DNA of 7,034 nt from CAIOSQ01 sp044359885 (GTDB lineage: Bacteria; Pseudomonadota; Alphaproteobacteria; CACIAM-22H2): the NCBI GenBank assembly GCA_044359885.1, contig JBIKLI010000237.1, positions 1 through 7,034 of the forward strand, given 5' to 3'. The notes under the pieces are model-generated. The model was not told the origin of the DNA. It worked only from the letters and a program-made list of their open reading frames with translations, and did no database searches. A program made the translations under genes and the position numbers. Positions within the stretch are counted from its first letter, which is position 1, and the number at the start of each line of letters is the position of its first letter. This document shows positions 1 to 5,364 of this stretch, one piece after another.

Positions 1-43
1 GGGACGGGGCGGCGGCGCGGCGGGCGGGGATGGGTTCGATCAT
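1..43 (-). CDS. Possible start of a divergent gene (partial, 14 codons visible)
   Basis: A minus-strand ATG at 43-41 opens a frame to the window edge, reading MIEPIPARRAAAPS. Nearly every codon ends in C, as expected for coding sequence in this GC-rich genome. There is no Shine-Dalgarno sequence, but TAAGTC lies 6 bases upstream of the ATG, a spacing that fits a -10 box of a leaderless transcript. TTGCCC lies 17 bases further upstream and could be a -35 box. Too little is present to identify a product. The competing reading is the end of a plus-strand gene: the frame from position 3 runs to a TAG at 54-56 and ends in GSIMERT. The short sequence cannot decide between them. Confidence 0.3.
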   Translation of the reverse strand, partial: MIEPIPARRAAAPS

Positions 44-80
44 GGAGCGGACTTAGGCCCGGCGGCGTCAGGGGGCAAGG

Positions 81-109
81 CTTGATTCGGCGCGCCATCC
101 CGGCCACAT
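81..109 (+). promoter_or_regulatory. Candidate htpX promoter, heat-shock-like
   Basis: CTTGAT at 81-86 is followed after 17 bases by CCACAT at 104-109. This resembles the sigma-32 (RpoH) pattern of a CTTG-type -35 box and a CCxxAT-type -10 box, and htpX is a heat-shock gene in E. coli. The spacing counted from CTTG is slightly long for alphaproteobacterial RpoH promoters. The match is by eye in a GC-rich region, so it is only suggestive. No better promoter is visible in the 110 bases before htpX. Confidence 0.25.
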
Positions 110-137
110 GACGTCGGCGGGCGGCGTTCGCCGTCCA

Positions 138-144
138 GAGGGAG
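138..144 (+). promoter_or_regulatory. Shine-Dalgarno site of htpX
   Basis: GAGGGAG lies 9 bases before the ATG at 154. It is one of only two clear Shine-Dalgarno sequences in the window (the other precedes lptD). It fixes the htpX start at 154 rather than at the upstream in-window ATG at 108, which is in another frame. Confidence 0.7.
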
Positions 145-153
145 ACGAGCGCG

Positions 154-1116
154 ATGAACTACGCACGCACCGCCCTGCTGATGGCCTCGATGACCGGCCT
201 GTTCCTGGCGCTGGGCTGGGGGATCGGCGGCCAGCAGGGCATGGCGCTGGCGCTGGTCGTGGCGATGGGCATGAACGTCTTCTCGTACTGGTTCTCGGAC
301 CGGCTGGTCCTGCGCATGTACGGCGCGCGCGAGATCGGAGAAGCCGATGCGCCGCAATTCTACCGCATGGTGCGCGACCTGGCCGCGCGCGCGCAGATGC
401 CGATGCCGCGGGTCTACATCATCGACGACGCGCAGCCCAACGCCTTCGCCACCGGCCGCAACCCGGAGAACGCCGCCGTCGCCGCCACCGTCGGCCTGCT
501 GCGCATGCTCGACGCGCGCGAGATCGCGGGCGTGATGGCGCACGAGCTGGCGCATGTGAAGAACCGCGACTCGCTGATCATGACGGTGACCGCGACGCTG
601 GCCGGCGCCATCGGCATGCTGGCGAATTTCGGCATGATGTTCGGCGCCAGCGCCCGCGACAGCGAGGGACGCCCCAATCCACTCGGCGCCATCATCGGCA
701 TCGCCGCGGCGATCCTGGCGCCGCTGGTGGCCGGGCTCGTGCAGATGGCGATCAGCCGCAGCCGCGAATACGAGGCCGACCGGGTGGGCGCCGAGATCTG
801 CGGCGATCCGACCGCGCTCGCCTCGGCGCTCGACAAGATCAGCCGCGGGGCGCAGGCGATCCACAACCATCGCGCCGAGGCCAACCCCGCGAGCGCGCAT
901 CTGTTCATCGTCAATCCGCTTGCCGGCGGCGCGCGCGACAGCCTGTTCTCGACCCATCCCGCGACCCCGAACCGGATCGCGCGGCTGCTGGACATGGCGC
1001 GACGCCTGGGCATCGTGCAGCGCGCCCAGCCGACGCCGGCCCCGACGCCGGCCCCGCGCGCCGCGCGCGGTCCCTGGGGCGGCGGCGGCGCGCGCCGCCG
1101 CGGGCCCTGGGGGTGA
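154..1116 (+). CDS. htpX: Membrane zinc metalloprotease HtpX (M48 family)
   Basis: HtpX is an inner-membrane endopeptidase that cuts misfolded membrane proteins and works in quality control alongside FtsH. The 320-residue product has the family layout: hydrophobic segments near residues 5-23 and 28-46, a soluble part, the zinc motif HELAH at 130-134 (His130 and His134 ligands, Glu131 catalytic), two more hydrophobic segments near 142-163 and 178-200, then SRSREYEADRVGA from 201, where Glu205 is the expected third zinc ligand. HPATPNRIARL near 268-278 is also typical. The tail after about residue 290 is low complexity: a PTPA duplication, then Gly/Arg-rich sequence with RGPWG at 305-309 and again at the C terminus. 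The length is close to that of other HtpX proteins. The stop overlaps the GTG start of rsmB, implying translational coupling. Identification is firm; regulation is inferred. Confidence 0.96.
   Translation: MNYARTALLMASMTGLFLALGWGIGGQQGMALALVVAMGMNVFSYWFSDRLVLRMYGAREIGEADAPQFYRMVRDLAARAQMPMPRVYIIDDAQPNAFATGRNPENAAVAATVGLLRMLDAREIAGVMAHELAHVKNRDSLIMTVTATLAGAIGMLANFGMMFGASARDSEGRPNPLGAIIGIAAAILAPLVAGLVQMAISRSREYEADRVGAEICGDPTALASALDKISRGAQAIHNHRAEANPASAHLFIVNPLAGGARDSLFSTHPATPNRIARLLDMARRLGIVQRAQPTPAPTPAPRAARGPWGGGGARRRGPWG
1030..1053 (+). repeat. Tandem 12-bp duplication in the htpX tail
   Basis: CCGACGCCGGCC occurs twice head to tail, at 1030-1041 and 1042-1053, and encodes the doubled PTPA of the HtpX C-terminal tail. 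It keeps the reading frame and lies outside the protease domain, so length variation here is probably tolerated. Confidence 0.8.
1082..1101. repeat. 20-bp perfect palindrome at the htpX-rsmB junction
   Basis: Ten bases GCGGCGGCGC are followed directly by their reverse complement. The palindrome lies inside the Gly/Arg tail codons of htpX and ends 11 bases before the rsmB GTG. As RNA it would form a very stable GC stem at the coupled junction. It may simply be a by-product of Gly and Arg codons in a GC-rich gene. Confidence 0.7.
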
Positions 1117-2417
1117 CCCAGGGATCGGGACCGGCGGGATTTCCGGCACGGCAGGCGGCGCATGAACTGCTTGGCGCGGTTCTTCATCGCCGCCAGCCGC
1201 TCGACGAGGCGATCGAGCGCTCCGCCCTTCATGCGTCGCTGGCGGCGCGCGACCGCGCCTTCGCGCGGCTGATCGTCGCCACCGCGCTGCGCCGGCTGGG
1301 TCAGATCGACGCGGTACTGGCGCGGCTTCTGGCCCGGCCATTGCCGCCGCGCGCGGCGGCGGCGCGCGACGCGCTGCGCATCGGTGCCGCCCAGCTGCTG
1401 TTTCTCCGAAGCCCGCCGCATGCCGCGGTCGGGACCGCCGTCGCGCTGCTGGGCGGCCGGCAGGCCGTCCATCGCGGCATGGTCAACGCCGTGCTGCGCC
1501 GCGTCGCTGAAGGCGGCGATGCGCTGCTGCGCGACACCGACATCCTCGACAATCTGCCGGATTGGCTGCGCCGGTCCTGGATCGCCGCCCATGGCGAGGA
1601 AACGACACGCGCGATCGCGGATGCCGTCGCCGCCGACCCGCCGCTCGACATCGCGCTGCGCGACGGCGACGCCGCGCTCTGGGCACAGCGTCTGGGCGCC
1701 CGGCCTCTGCCGACCGGCGCGCTGCGCAGCACCGCCGGCGGCGCCCCCGCCGACCTGCCCGGCTATGACGAGGGGGCATGGTGGATCCAGGATGCGGCGG
1801 CGATGCTGCCGGCGATGCTGCTGGGCGATGTCGCCGGGCGCCAGGTCATCGATCTTTGCGCCGCCCCCGGCGGCAAGACCGCGCAGCTCGCCGCCGCAGG
1901 GGCACGGGTGGTGGCGGTCGAGCGCAGCGCGCCGCGGCTGGCGCGGCTGCGCGCGAATCTTTCGCGGCTCAGCCTCGATGCCGAGACGGTCCTTGCCGAT
2001 GCCGCGACCTGGCGGCCGCCGGCACCGGCCGGCGCCGTGCTGCTCGACGCGCCCTGCTCGGCGACCGGCACCGCGCGGCGCAATCCCGACATGCCGCATC
2101 TGCGCCAGCCCGAGGATGTCGCGCGGATCCTGCCCGTGCAGGCGCGGCTGCTCGACGCCGCCGCGGCGATGACGGCGCCGGGAGGCACGCTGGTCTATTG
2201 CGTCTGCTCGCTGCAGCCCGAGGAAGGCCCGGGTCAGGTCGCGGCCTTCCTTGCGCGTCATCCCGGTTTCGTTCGCCGCGCGCTGGCGGCTGGCGAGATC
2301 GGCGGCCTTGCGGAATGCATCGACGGCGCCGGGGATCTGCGCACCCTGCCCTGCCACCTTGCCGCCGAGGGCGGCCTCGACGGGTTCCACGCCGCGCGCC
2401 TCGTGCGCCGGCAGTGA
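1113..2417 (+). CDS. rsmB: 16S rRNA (cytosine-C5) methyltransferase RsmB
   Basis: RsmB (Sun/Fmu) methylates C967 of 16S rRNA using S-adenosylmethionine. The 434-residue product has an N-terminal NusB-like RNA-binding domain (about 10-140, with a HRGMVNAVLRR segment at 120-130) and a C-terminal Rossmann-fold methyltransferase. Motif I is DLCAAPGGKT at 247-256. Motif IV is DAPCSATGT from 312 with Cys315. Motif VI is CVCSLQPEE from 363, where Cys365 is the expected catalytic nucleophile. Both RNA-m5C methyltransferase cysteines are therefore present. The start is GTG at 1113, overlapping the htpX stop as GTGA. The frame stays open further upstream, but that part lies within htpX, and the next in-frame Met is inside the NusB domain. 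No good Shine-Dalgarno is visible, so translation probably depends on ribosomes finishing htpX. RsmB/NOP-family relatives modify other sites, so the exact target is inferred from the NusB domain and overall match. Confidence 0.93.
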   Translation: MTQGSGPAGFPARQAAHELLGAVLHRRQPLDEAIERSALHASLAARDRAFARLIVATALRRLGQIDAVLARLLARPLPPRAAAARDALRIGAAQLLFLRSPPHAAVGTAVALLGGRQAVHRGMVNAVLRRVAEGGDALLRDTDILDNLPDWLRRSWIAAHGEETTRAIADAVAADPPLDIALRDGDAALWAQRLGARPLPTGALRSTAGGAPADLPGYDEGAWWIQDAAAMLPAMLLGDVAGRQVIDLCAAPGGKTAQLAAAGARVVAVERSAPRLARLRANLSRLSLDAETVLADAATWRPPAPAGAVLLDAPCSATGTARRNPDMPHLRQPEDVARILPVQARLLDAAAAMTAPGGTLVYCVCSLQPEEGPGQVAAFLARHPGFVRRALAAGEIGGLAECIDGAGDLRTLPCHLAAEGGLDGFHAARLVRRQ

Positions 2418-2439
2418 TGCACCCGCCGCGCGGCCGCGC

Positions 2440-2445
2440 TAGGCT
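2440..2445 (+). promoter_or_regulatory. Candidate -10 box before lptE
   Basis: TAGGCT keeps the three most conserved -10 positions (T1, A2, T6) and sits 9 bases before the lptE ATG, so transcription would start only a few bases ahead of the gene. No convincing -35 box is seen, and no Shine-Dalgarno sequence precedes the ATG. The same CTAGG core appears before rpe. lptE could instead be co-transcribed from rsmB, 37 bases upstream. Confidence 0.3.
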
Positions 2446-2454
2446 GCCCACGCC

Positions 2455-2973
2455 ATGAAGCGACGCCTTGTCCTGACGACCCTTCCGGCGCTGGCCGTGG
2501 CCGCGACGACCGGCTGCGGCTTCGAGCCGCTCTATGGCCGCGTCGGCGATGTCTCGATCGCCGACGATCTGGCCAGCATCCGCATCATGCCGATCGCCAA
2601 TCGCGCCGGACAGATCCTGCGCAACCACCTGATCGACGGGCTGCAGCCGCGCGGCGAACCCGAGCGTGCCGCGTATCGGCTCGCGATCGATCTGTCCGAG
2701 CCGTTGCCTCAGGATCTGGGGATCTCGCGCACCGACGCCGTGGTGCGCTATTCCTACACCGCCTTCGCGACCTGCCGGCTGTTCGACGCGGCGGGCACCG
2801 AGATCTGGCGCGGGCGCGCCACCAGCTCGACGAGCTACGAGGTTTCCAACTCCCAATTCGCGACGCTGGCGGGACAGGGTGCCGCGCGCGAGCGCGTGAT
2901 GGAGGAGATCGCCACCGACGTGAAGGCGCAGCTCGCCTCTCTGTTCCGCGCACGGCGCGCGGCGCAGCGCTGA
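2455..2973 (+). CDS. lptE: LPS-assembly lipoprotein LptE
   Basis: LptE is an outer-membrane lipoprotein that plugs the LptD barrel and helps insert lipopolysaccharide into the outer leaflet. The 172-residue product begins with a lipoprotein signal: MKRR, a hydrophobic stretch, then TTGC with Cys21 as the lipid-bearing residue. The mature part starts CGFEPLYG, the hallmark opening of alphaproteobacterial LptE. The rest fits too: a strand-rich middle (RAAYRLAIDL, VVRYSYTAFATCRLFDA) and a C-terminal helix rich in Ala, Glu and Arg (GAARERVMEEIATDVKAQLASLF). The -3 residue of the lipobox is Thr rather than the usual Leu, a mild deviation. From memory, alphaproteobacterial lptE usually lies between leuS and holA; here it follows rsmB and faces lptD. 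That pairing supports the call, because LptE sequences diverge strongly and are hard to recognise alone. Confidence 0.85.
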   Translation: MKRRLVLTTLPALAVAATTGCGFEPLYGRVGDVSIADDLASIRIMPIANRAGQILRNHLIDGLQPRGEPERAAYRLAIDLSEPLPQDLGISRTDAVVRYSYTAFATCRLFDAAGTEIWRGRATSSTSYEVSNSQFATLAGQGAARERVMEEIATDVKAQLASLFRARRAAQR

Positions 2974-2993
2974 GGGCTGCGGATCGACGGCCC
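2974..2993. terminator. Weak possible bidirectional terminator hairpin between lptE and lptD
   Basis: GGGCTG at 2974-2979 can pair with CGGCCC at 2988-2993 (one G-U pair) around an 8-base loop. It fills the 19-base gap between the convergent stop codons and touches the first base of the lptD stop. There is no T-tract on either side, so it is not a classical intrinsic terminator. It is listed because the gap offers nothing else that could end the two facing transcripts. Confidence 0.25.
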
Positions 2994-5194
2994 TACTGGG
3001 CCCGGAACCGCGTCTCGCCCAGATTGCGCAGCGCGAAGCGCAGGACCACCGCCGAATCGGGGGGATTGTCGCGGTCGCCGACCAGCCGGCGCTGGAAGTC
3101 GATCCCGAACAGGAAGCACTCGTCCTCGTAGATCAGGGCCGAGTTGAGACGCAACAGACCCGAATCCTCGCCCAGCGAACGGGTCTCGCGCATGACCAGC
3201 CGCCAGTTCTGGTCGATCGACGCGGAGAGCTGCGTCGACATCTGCTCCAGATCCATCGGCAGGTTGGGCTGGCTGGCCCGGTCGATGAAATTGTACCCGA
3301 CCGACAGGGTCAGCGCCTGGGGCCCCAGCGACAGGCTGACCGCGTTGCGCGCCGCCGCCAGATCCTGCTGGTAGGACTGGAAGCGCCAGGACGCCGCGAC
3401 CCATTCATGCGGCGCTGCCAGCACCCTGCCGACGATGTTCGACGCGTTGTCCGACAAGCCGGTGGCGAAGGCGAGCGATTCCTCGCGCTGGAAACGATAG
3501 CTCTGGCCGAGGAACGCCGCGAAGCGGGCACCGCCGTCGAGGCGGGTGTCCGCGTTCATGCCGTAGGTGACGCGCTGTCCGCCTTCCAGCCGGTCGAGCC
3601 CGGTATAGCGGTTGCGGCGGAAGAGATTGGTGTCGTCGAGTTCGATCGAGCGAGAATCCTCGTTCGGGAACCGCTCCTGCCCGCCCAGCCGGGGACCCGC
3701 GACATAGGACAGGATCGGTTCGACGACCGTGCGGCTGCCCGCATCGGCGCGCATGAACGGCCAGCGCCAGCCGATCGCCATCTGCGGGAAGACGCGGCCC
3801 GCGAAGCCCTCGGTCGCGGGCCGGAACCCGTCGTCGAACCGGCCGCGCTCGCCGACATGGAACAGATCGCCCTGCAGGCTGGCGGAGAGGGTCCAGACCT
3901 CGCCGCTGGCGGCGGTGTAGGGCAGCGTGTAGCCGACGATGCCGGCATTGCGCTGGGAGACGGTCCCCTGGCTGCGATGGATGCCATACGTATAGGAGCG
4001 AAAATCGAGCCGCCCCCCGCGATGATCGCTGTCGCCGATCCACTGGTAGTCCACCATCGGCAGCACGAAAGGCGCGAGGCGCGGATCGTCCCCGGCACGC
4101 AGCCCCTGGAAGCTGTAGCCCTGGACCGTGGCATAGGACCGGCCGTCGAAGCCTTCGACGAAGGTCCGCGAGGTCAGGGTGTTGCGGTCGATGAAGCGGA
4201 ACCGGTCGAACAGCTTGTAGCGCAGCAGGTAATTGTCGTGGCTGGCGCGGGCCAGGTCGAAGCCCCAGCGCCAGGTGTCGTCGATGTCGAAGCGCCCCGT
4301 GCCGGCGATATGGCTGCGGGGCGTCGTGTCACCGGTGCGGCGATTGTCCAGGTCGTAGACATTGCCGCTGGTCAGCGAGGCGTTGAGCAGGATCGCCCCG
4401 TCGCGCGTGCGCTGACGATACTCGCCGGCGAGCACCGGATATTCGCGGGTGAACACGATCGGCTCGATCGTCGCGTCGGCCGAGGGCCCCAACGTGAGGT
4501 AATAGGGCTGGGCGATGAACTGGCCCAGAAGCGTCGACGAACCGAGCGACGGCGCCAGCAGGCCGGATTGCCGCTTCACGGTGCCGTCGGGATGATCGAT
4601 ATAGGGTGTGTAGAGGACCGGCACCCCGGCGACCTCGAGCCAGGCGTCGCGATAGGCGATCGTGGCCTTGGCGGCGTCGTGGGTGGCGCTGGCGGCCTTG
4701 ATCTGCCACAGCGGCGGCCGCGTCGGATCCTCGCGGCACAGCGCGCAGGGGCTGTAGACGACCTTGCGCAACCTCGTGACGCGGCCCTCGCTGCGCTGCC
4801 CGCCCGCCGCGGCCAGACGCGACCAGTCGATCAGCAGCGCGCGGAAGTTCCGGACCGCGCCCTCGGCCAGATCCTCGGTCAGTTCGGCATGGTCGACGAA
4901 GACCGTGTCGCCGCCGGGTTCGATCAGCACGACGTTCCCGGTCGCGGACACGCGGTTGCGACGACGGTCGAAGGCGACCTGGTCGGCGCGCAGCGTGCGG
5001 CCAGCCTGGACGATCTCGACATTGCCGCGCGCGGTGACGACATCGGTCTCGCGGTCGTGCGACACCTCGTCGGCGGCGATCGTGGTCGGGGCCGGCGCCT
5101 GCGCCTGATCCTGGGCCGCCACAGGCAACACGGCGCCAAACGCCAGCATCGCCGCCGCCAGCGTCAGCCGCCACCCGCCCAGATATCGCCGCAT
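2993..5194 (-). CDS. lptD: LPS-assembly protein LptD (outer-membrane barrel)
   Basis: LptD (Imp/OstA) forms the outer-membrane channel that, with LptE, receives LPS from the periplasmic Lpt bridge. The 733-residue product starts with a Sec signal peptide (MRRYLGGWRLTLAAAMLAFG, probable cleavage after PVAA at residue 27). An OstA/LptA-like domain covers about 37-140 (TTIAADEVSHDRETDVVTA; GNVVLIEPGG), and a C-terminal beta barrel includes YEDECFLFGIDFQRR near the end. Only three cysteines are present: Cys150 and Cys153 in CALC, and Cys693. E. coli LptD has four that form two disulfides. The chosen ATG at 5194 begins a clean signal peptide and has GGAAG five bases upstream; an in-frame ATG at 5266 would add 24 residues ahead of the signal sequence. 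surA, pdxA and rsmA, frequent lptD neighbours, are not in this window. A 646-codon open frame on the opposite strand (3407-5347) is a composition artefact. Confidence 0.96.
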   Translation of the reverse strand: MRRYLGGWRLTLAAAMLAFGAVLPVAAQDQAQAPAPTTIAADEVSHDRETDVVTARGNVEIVQAGRTLRADQVAFDRRRNRVSATGNVVLIEPGGDTVFVDHAELTEDLAEGAVRNFRALLIDWSRLAAAGGQRSEGRVTRLRKVVYSPCALCREDPTRPPLWQIKAASATHDAAKATIAYRDAWLEVAGVPVLYTPYIDHPDGTVKRQSGLLAPSLGSSTLLGQFIAQPYYLTLGPSADATIEPIVFTREYPVLAGEYRQRTRDGAILLNASLTSGNVYDLDNRRTGDTTPRSHIAGTGRFDIDDTWRWGFDLARASHDNYLLRYKLFDRFRFIDRNTLTSRTFVEGFDGRSYATVQGYSFQGLRAGDDPRLAPFVLPMVDYQWIGDSDHRGGRLDFRSYTYGIHRSQGTVSQRNAGIVGYTLPYTAASGEVWTLSASLQGDLFHVGERGRFDDGFRPATEGFAGRVFPQMAIGWRWPFMRADAGSRTVVEPILSYVAGPRLGGQERFPNEDSRSIELDDTNLFRRNRYTGLDRLEGGQRVTYGMNADTRLDGGARFAAFLGQSYRFQREESLAFATGLSDNASNIVGRVLAAPHEWVAASWRFQSYQQDLAAARNAVSLSLGPQALTLSVGYNFIDRASQPNLPMDLEQMSTQLSASIDQNWRLVMRETRSLGEDSGLLRLNSALIYEDECFLFGIDFQRRLVGDRDNPPDSAVVLRFALRNLGETRFRAQ

Positions 5195-5196
5195 CG

Positions 5197-5204
5197 CCTC
5201 TTCC
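5197..5204 (-). promoter_or_regulatory. Shine-Dalgarno site of lptD
   Basis: On the minus strand GGAAGAGG lies just ahead of the ATG at 5194, its GGAAG core ending 5 bases before the start. It favours 5194 over the longer frame beginning at 5266. Confidence 0.6.
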
Positions 5205-5213
5205 ACACCCACG

Positions 5214-5240
5214 ACTATAGACCGCCGCCCCGCGTTCCAA
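5214..5240 (-). promoter_or_regulatory. Candidate lptD promoter
   Basis: On the minus strand TATAGT (5219-5214) matches five of six -10 consensus bases, notable in such GC-rich DNA. TTGGAA (5240-5235) lies 15 bases upstream as a possible -35 box; this spacing is slightly short, and TTTGGA or TTTTGG would give 16 or 17. Transcription would start near 5207, leaving a leader of about 13 bases that still contains the Shine-Dalgarno site. E. coli lptD is controlled by sigma-E. A GGAAC lies here as well, but its spacing to any sigma-E -10 box is wrong. Confidence 0.5.
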
Positions 5241-5254
5241 AACCCGCCACGACC

Positions 5255-5305
5255 AGGGGACCTCAAGGGGTCTCGAGGGGTCTGACCCCCTTGGGGTCAG
5301 CCCCC
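5255..5305. repeat. Cluster of overlapping G/C-run palindromes and short direct repeats
   Basis: Between divergent lptD and rpe, AGGGG occurs at 5255, 5266 and 5276, about one helical turn apart; the last two extend to AGGGGTCT. The third merges into the palindrome GGGGTCTGACCCC (5277-5289). CTGACCCC (5282-5289) also pairs perfectly with GGGGTCAG (5293-5300) around CTT, and four more G-C pairs follow beyond one mismatch (5277-5280 with 5302-5305). AAGGGGTC at 5265-5272 could pair with 5284-5292 instead, so some folds exclude others. No T-tract follows. It lies upstream of both predicted promoters, so it is more likely a DNA-level element (operator or dispersed repeat) than a terminator. Confidence 0.65.
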
Positions 5306-5320
5306 GGATCGCGCCTCGCC

Positions 5321-5350
5321 TTGCCGGTCCGCGGGGTCGCCTGCTAGGTA
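5321..5350 (+). promoter_or_regulatory. Candidate rpe promoter
   Basis: TTGCCG at 5321-5326 and TAGGTA at 5345-5350 are separated by 18 bases, giving a weak sigma-70-like promoter with a leader of about 8 bases. GCTAGGTA partly resembles the GCTANAWC -10 box described for Caulobacter housekeeping promoters. A second hexamer, TACGTC at 5353-5358, lies 6 bases before the ATG in leaderless geometry but has no matching -35 box. Confidence 0.3.
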
Positions 5351-5354
5351 CCTA
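5345..5354. repeat. 10-bp perfect palindrome before rpe
   Basis: TAGGTACCTA is its own reverse complement and ends 10 bases before the rpe ATG. It overlaps the candidate -10 box, a position where a bound repressor would block transcription. It may also be chance; only this one copy was noticed in the window. Confidence 0.5.
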
Positions 5355-5364
5355 CGTCCACGCC

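Noticed and set aside
108..1112. Upstream in-frame extension of rsmB starting at ATG 108
   Set aside because: The extension is out of frame with htpX and its translation is low complexity. RsmB homology begins just after the GTG at 1113.
40..1341. 433-codon open frame on the minus strand over htpX
   Set aside because: Arg- and Ala-rich composition, no motif, and opposite to a complete zinc-protease gene with a good Shine-Dalgarno site.
414..2390. 658-codon open frame on the minus strand across htpX and rsmB
   Set aside because: It is antisense to two well-identified genes, its translation is Arg/Ala/Gly-rich without recognisable motifs, and long antisense frames are expected at this GC content.
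5195..5266. Longer LptD starting at ATG 5266
   Set aside because: It would put 24 residues ahead of a textbook signal peptide and span the predicted promoter. The ATG at 5194 has its own Shine-Dalgarno site.
5277..5305. Intrinsic terminator in the lptD/rpe intergenic region
   Set aside because: The stem is strong, but no T-tract follows on either strand. Both flanking genes are transcribed away from it, so no transcript clearly needs ending there.
3407..5347. 646-codon open frame on the plus strand opposite lptD
   Set aside because: It mirrors the codon structure of lptD, which has a signal peptide, an OstA domain and conserved cysteines. The antisense translation shows no domain and has no ribosome binding site.
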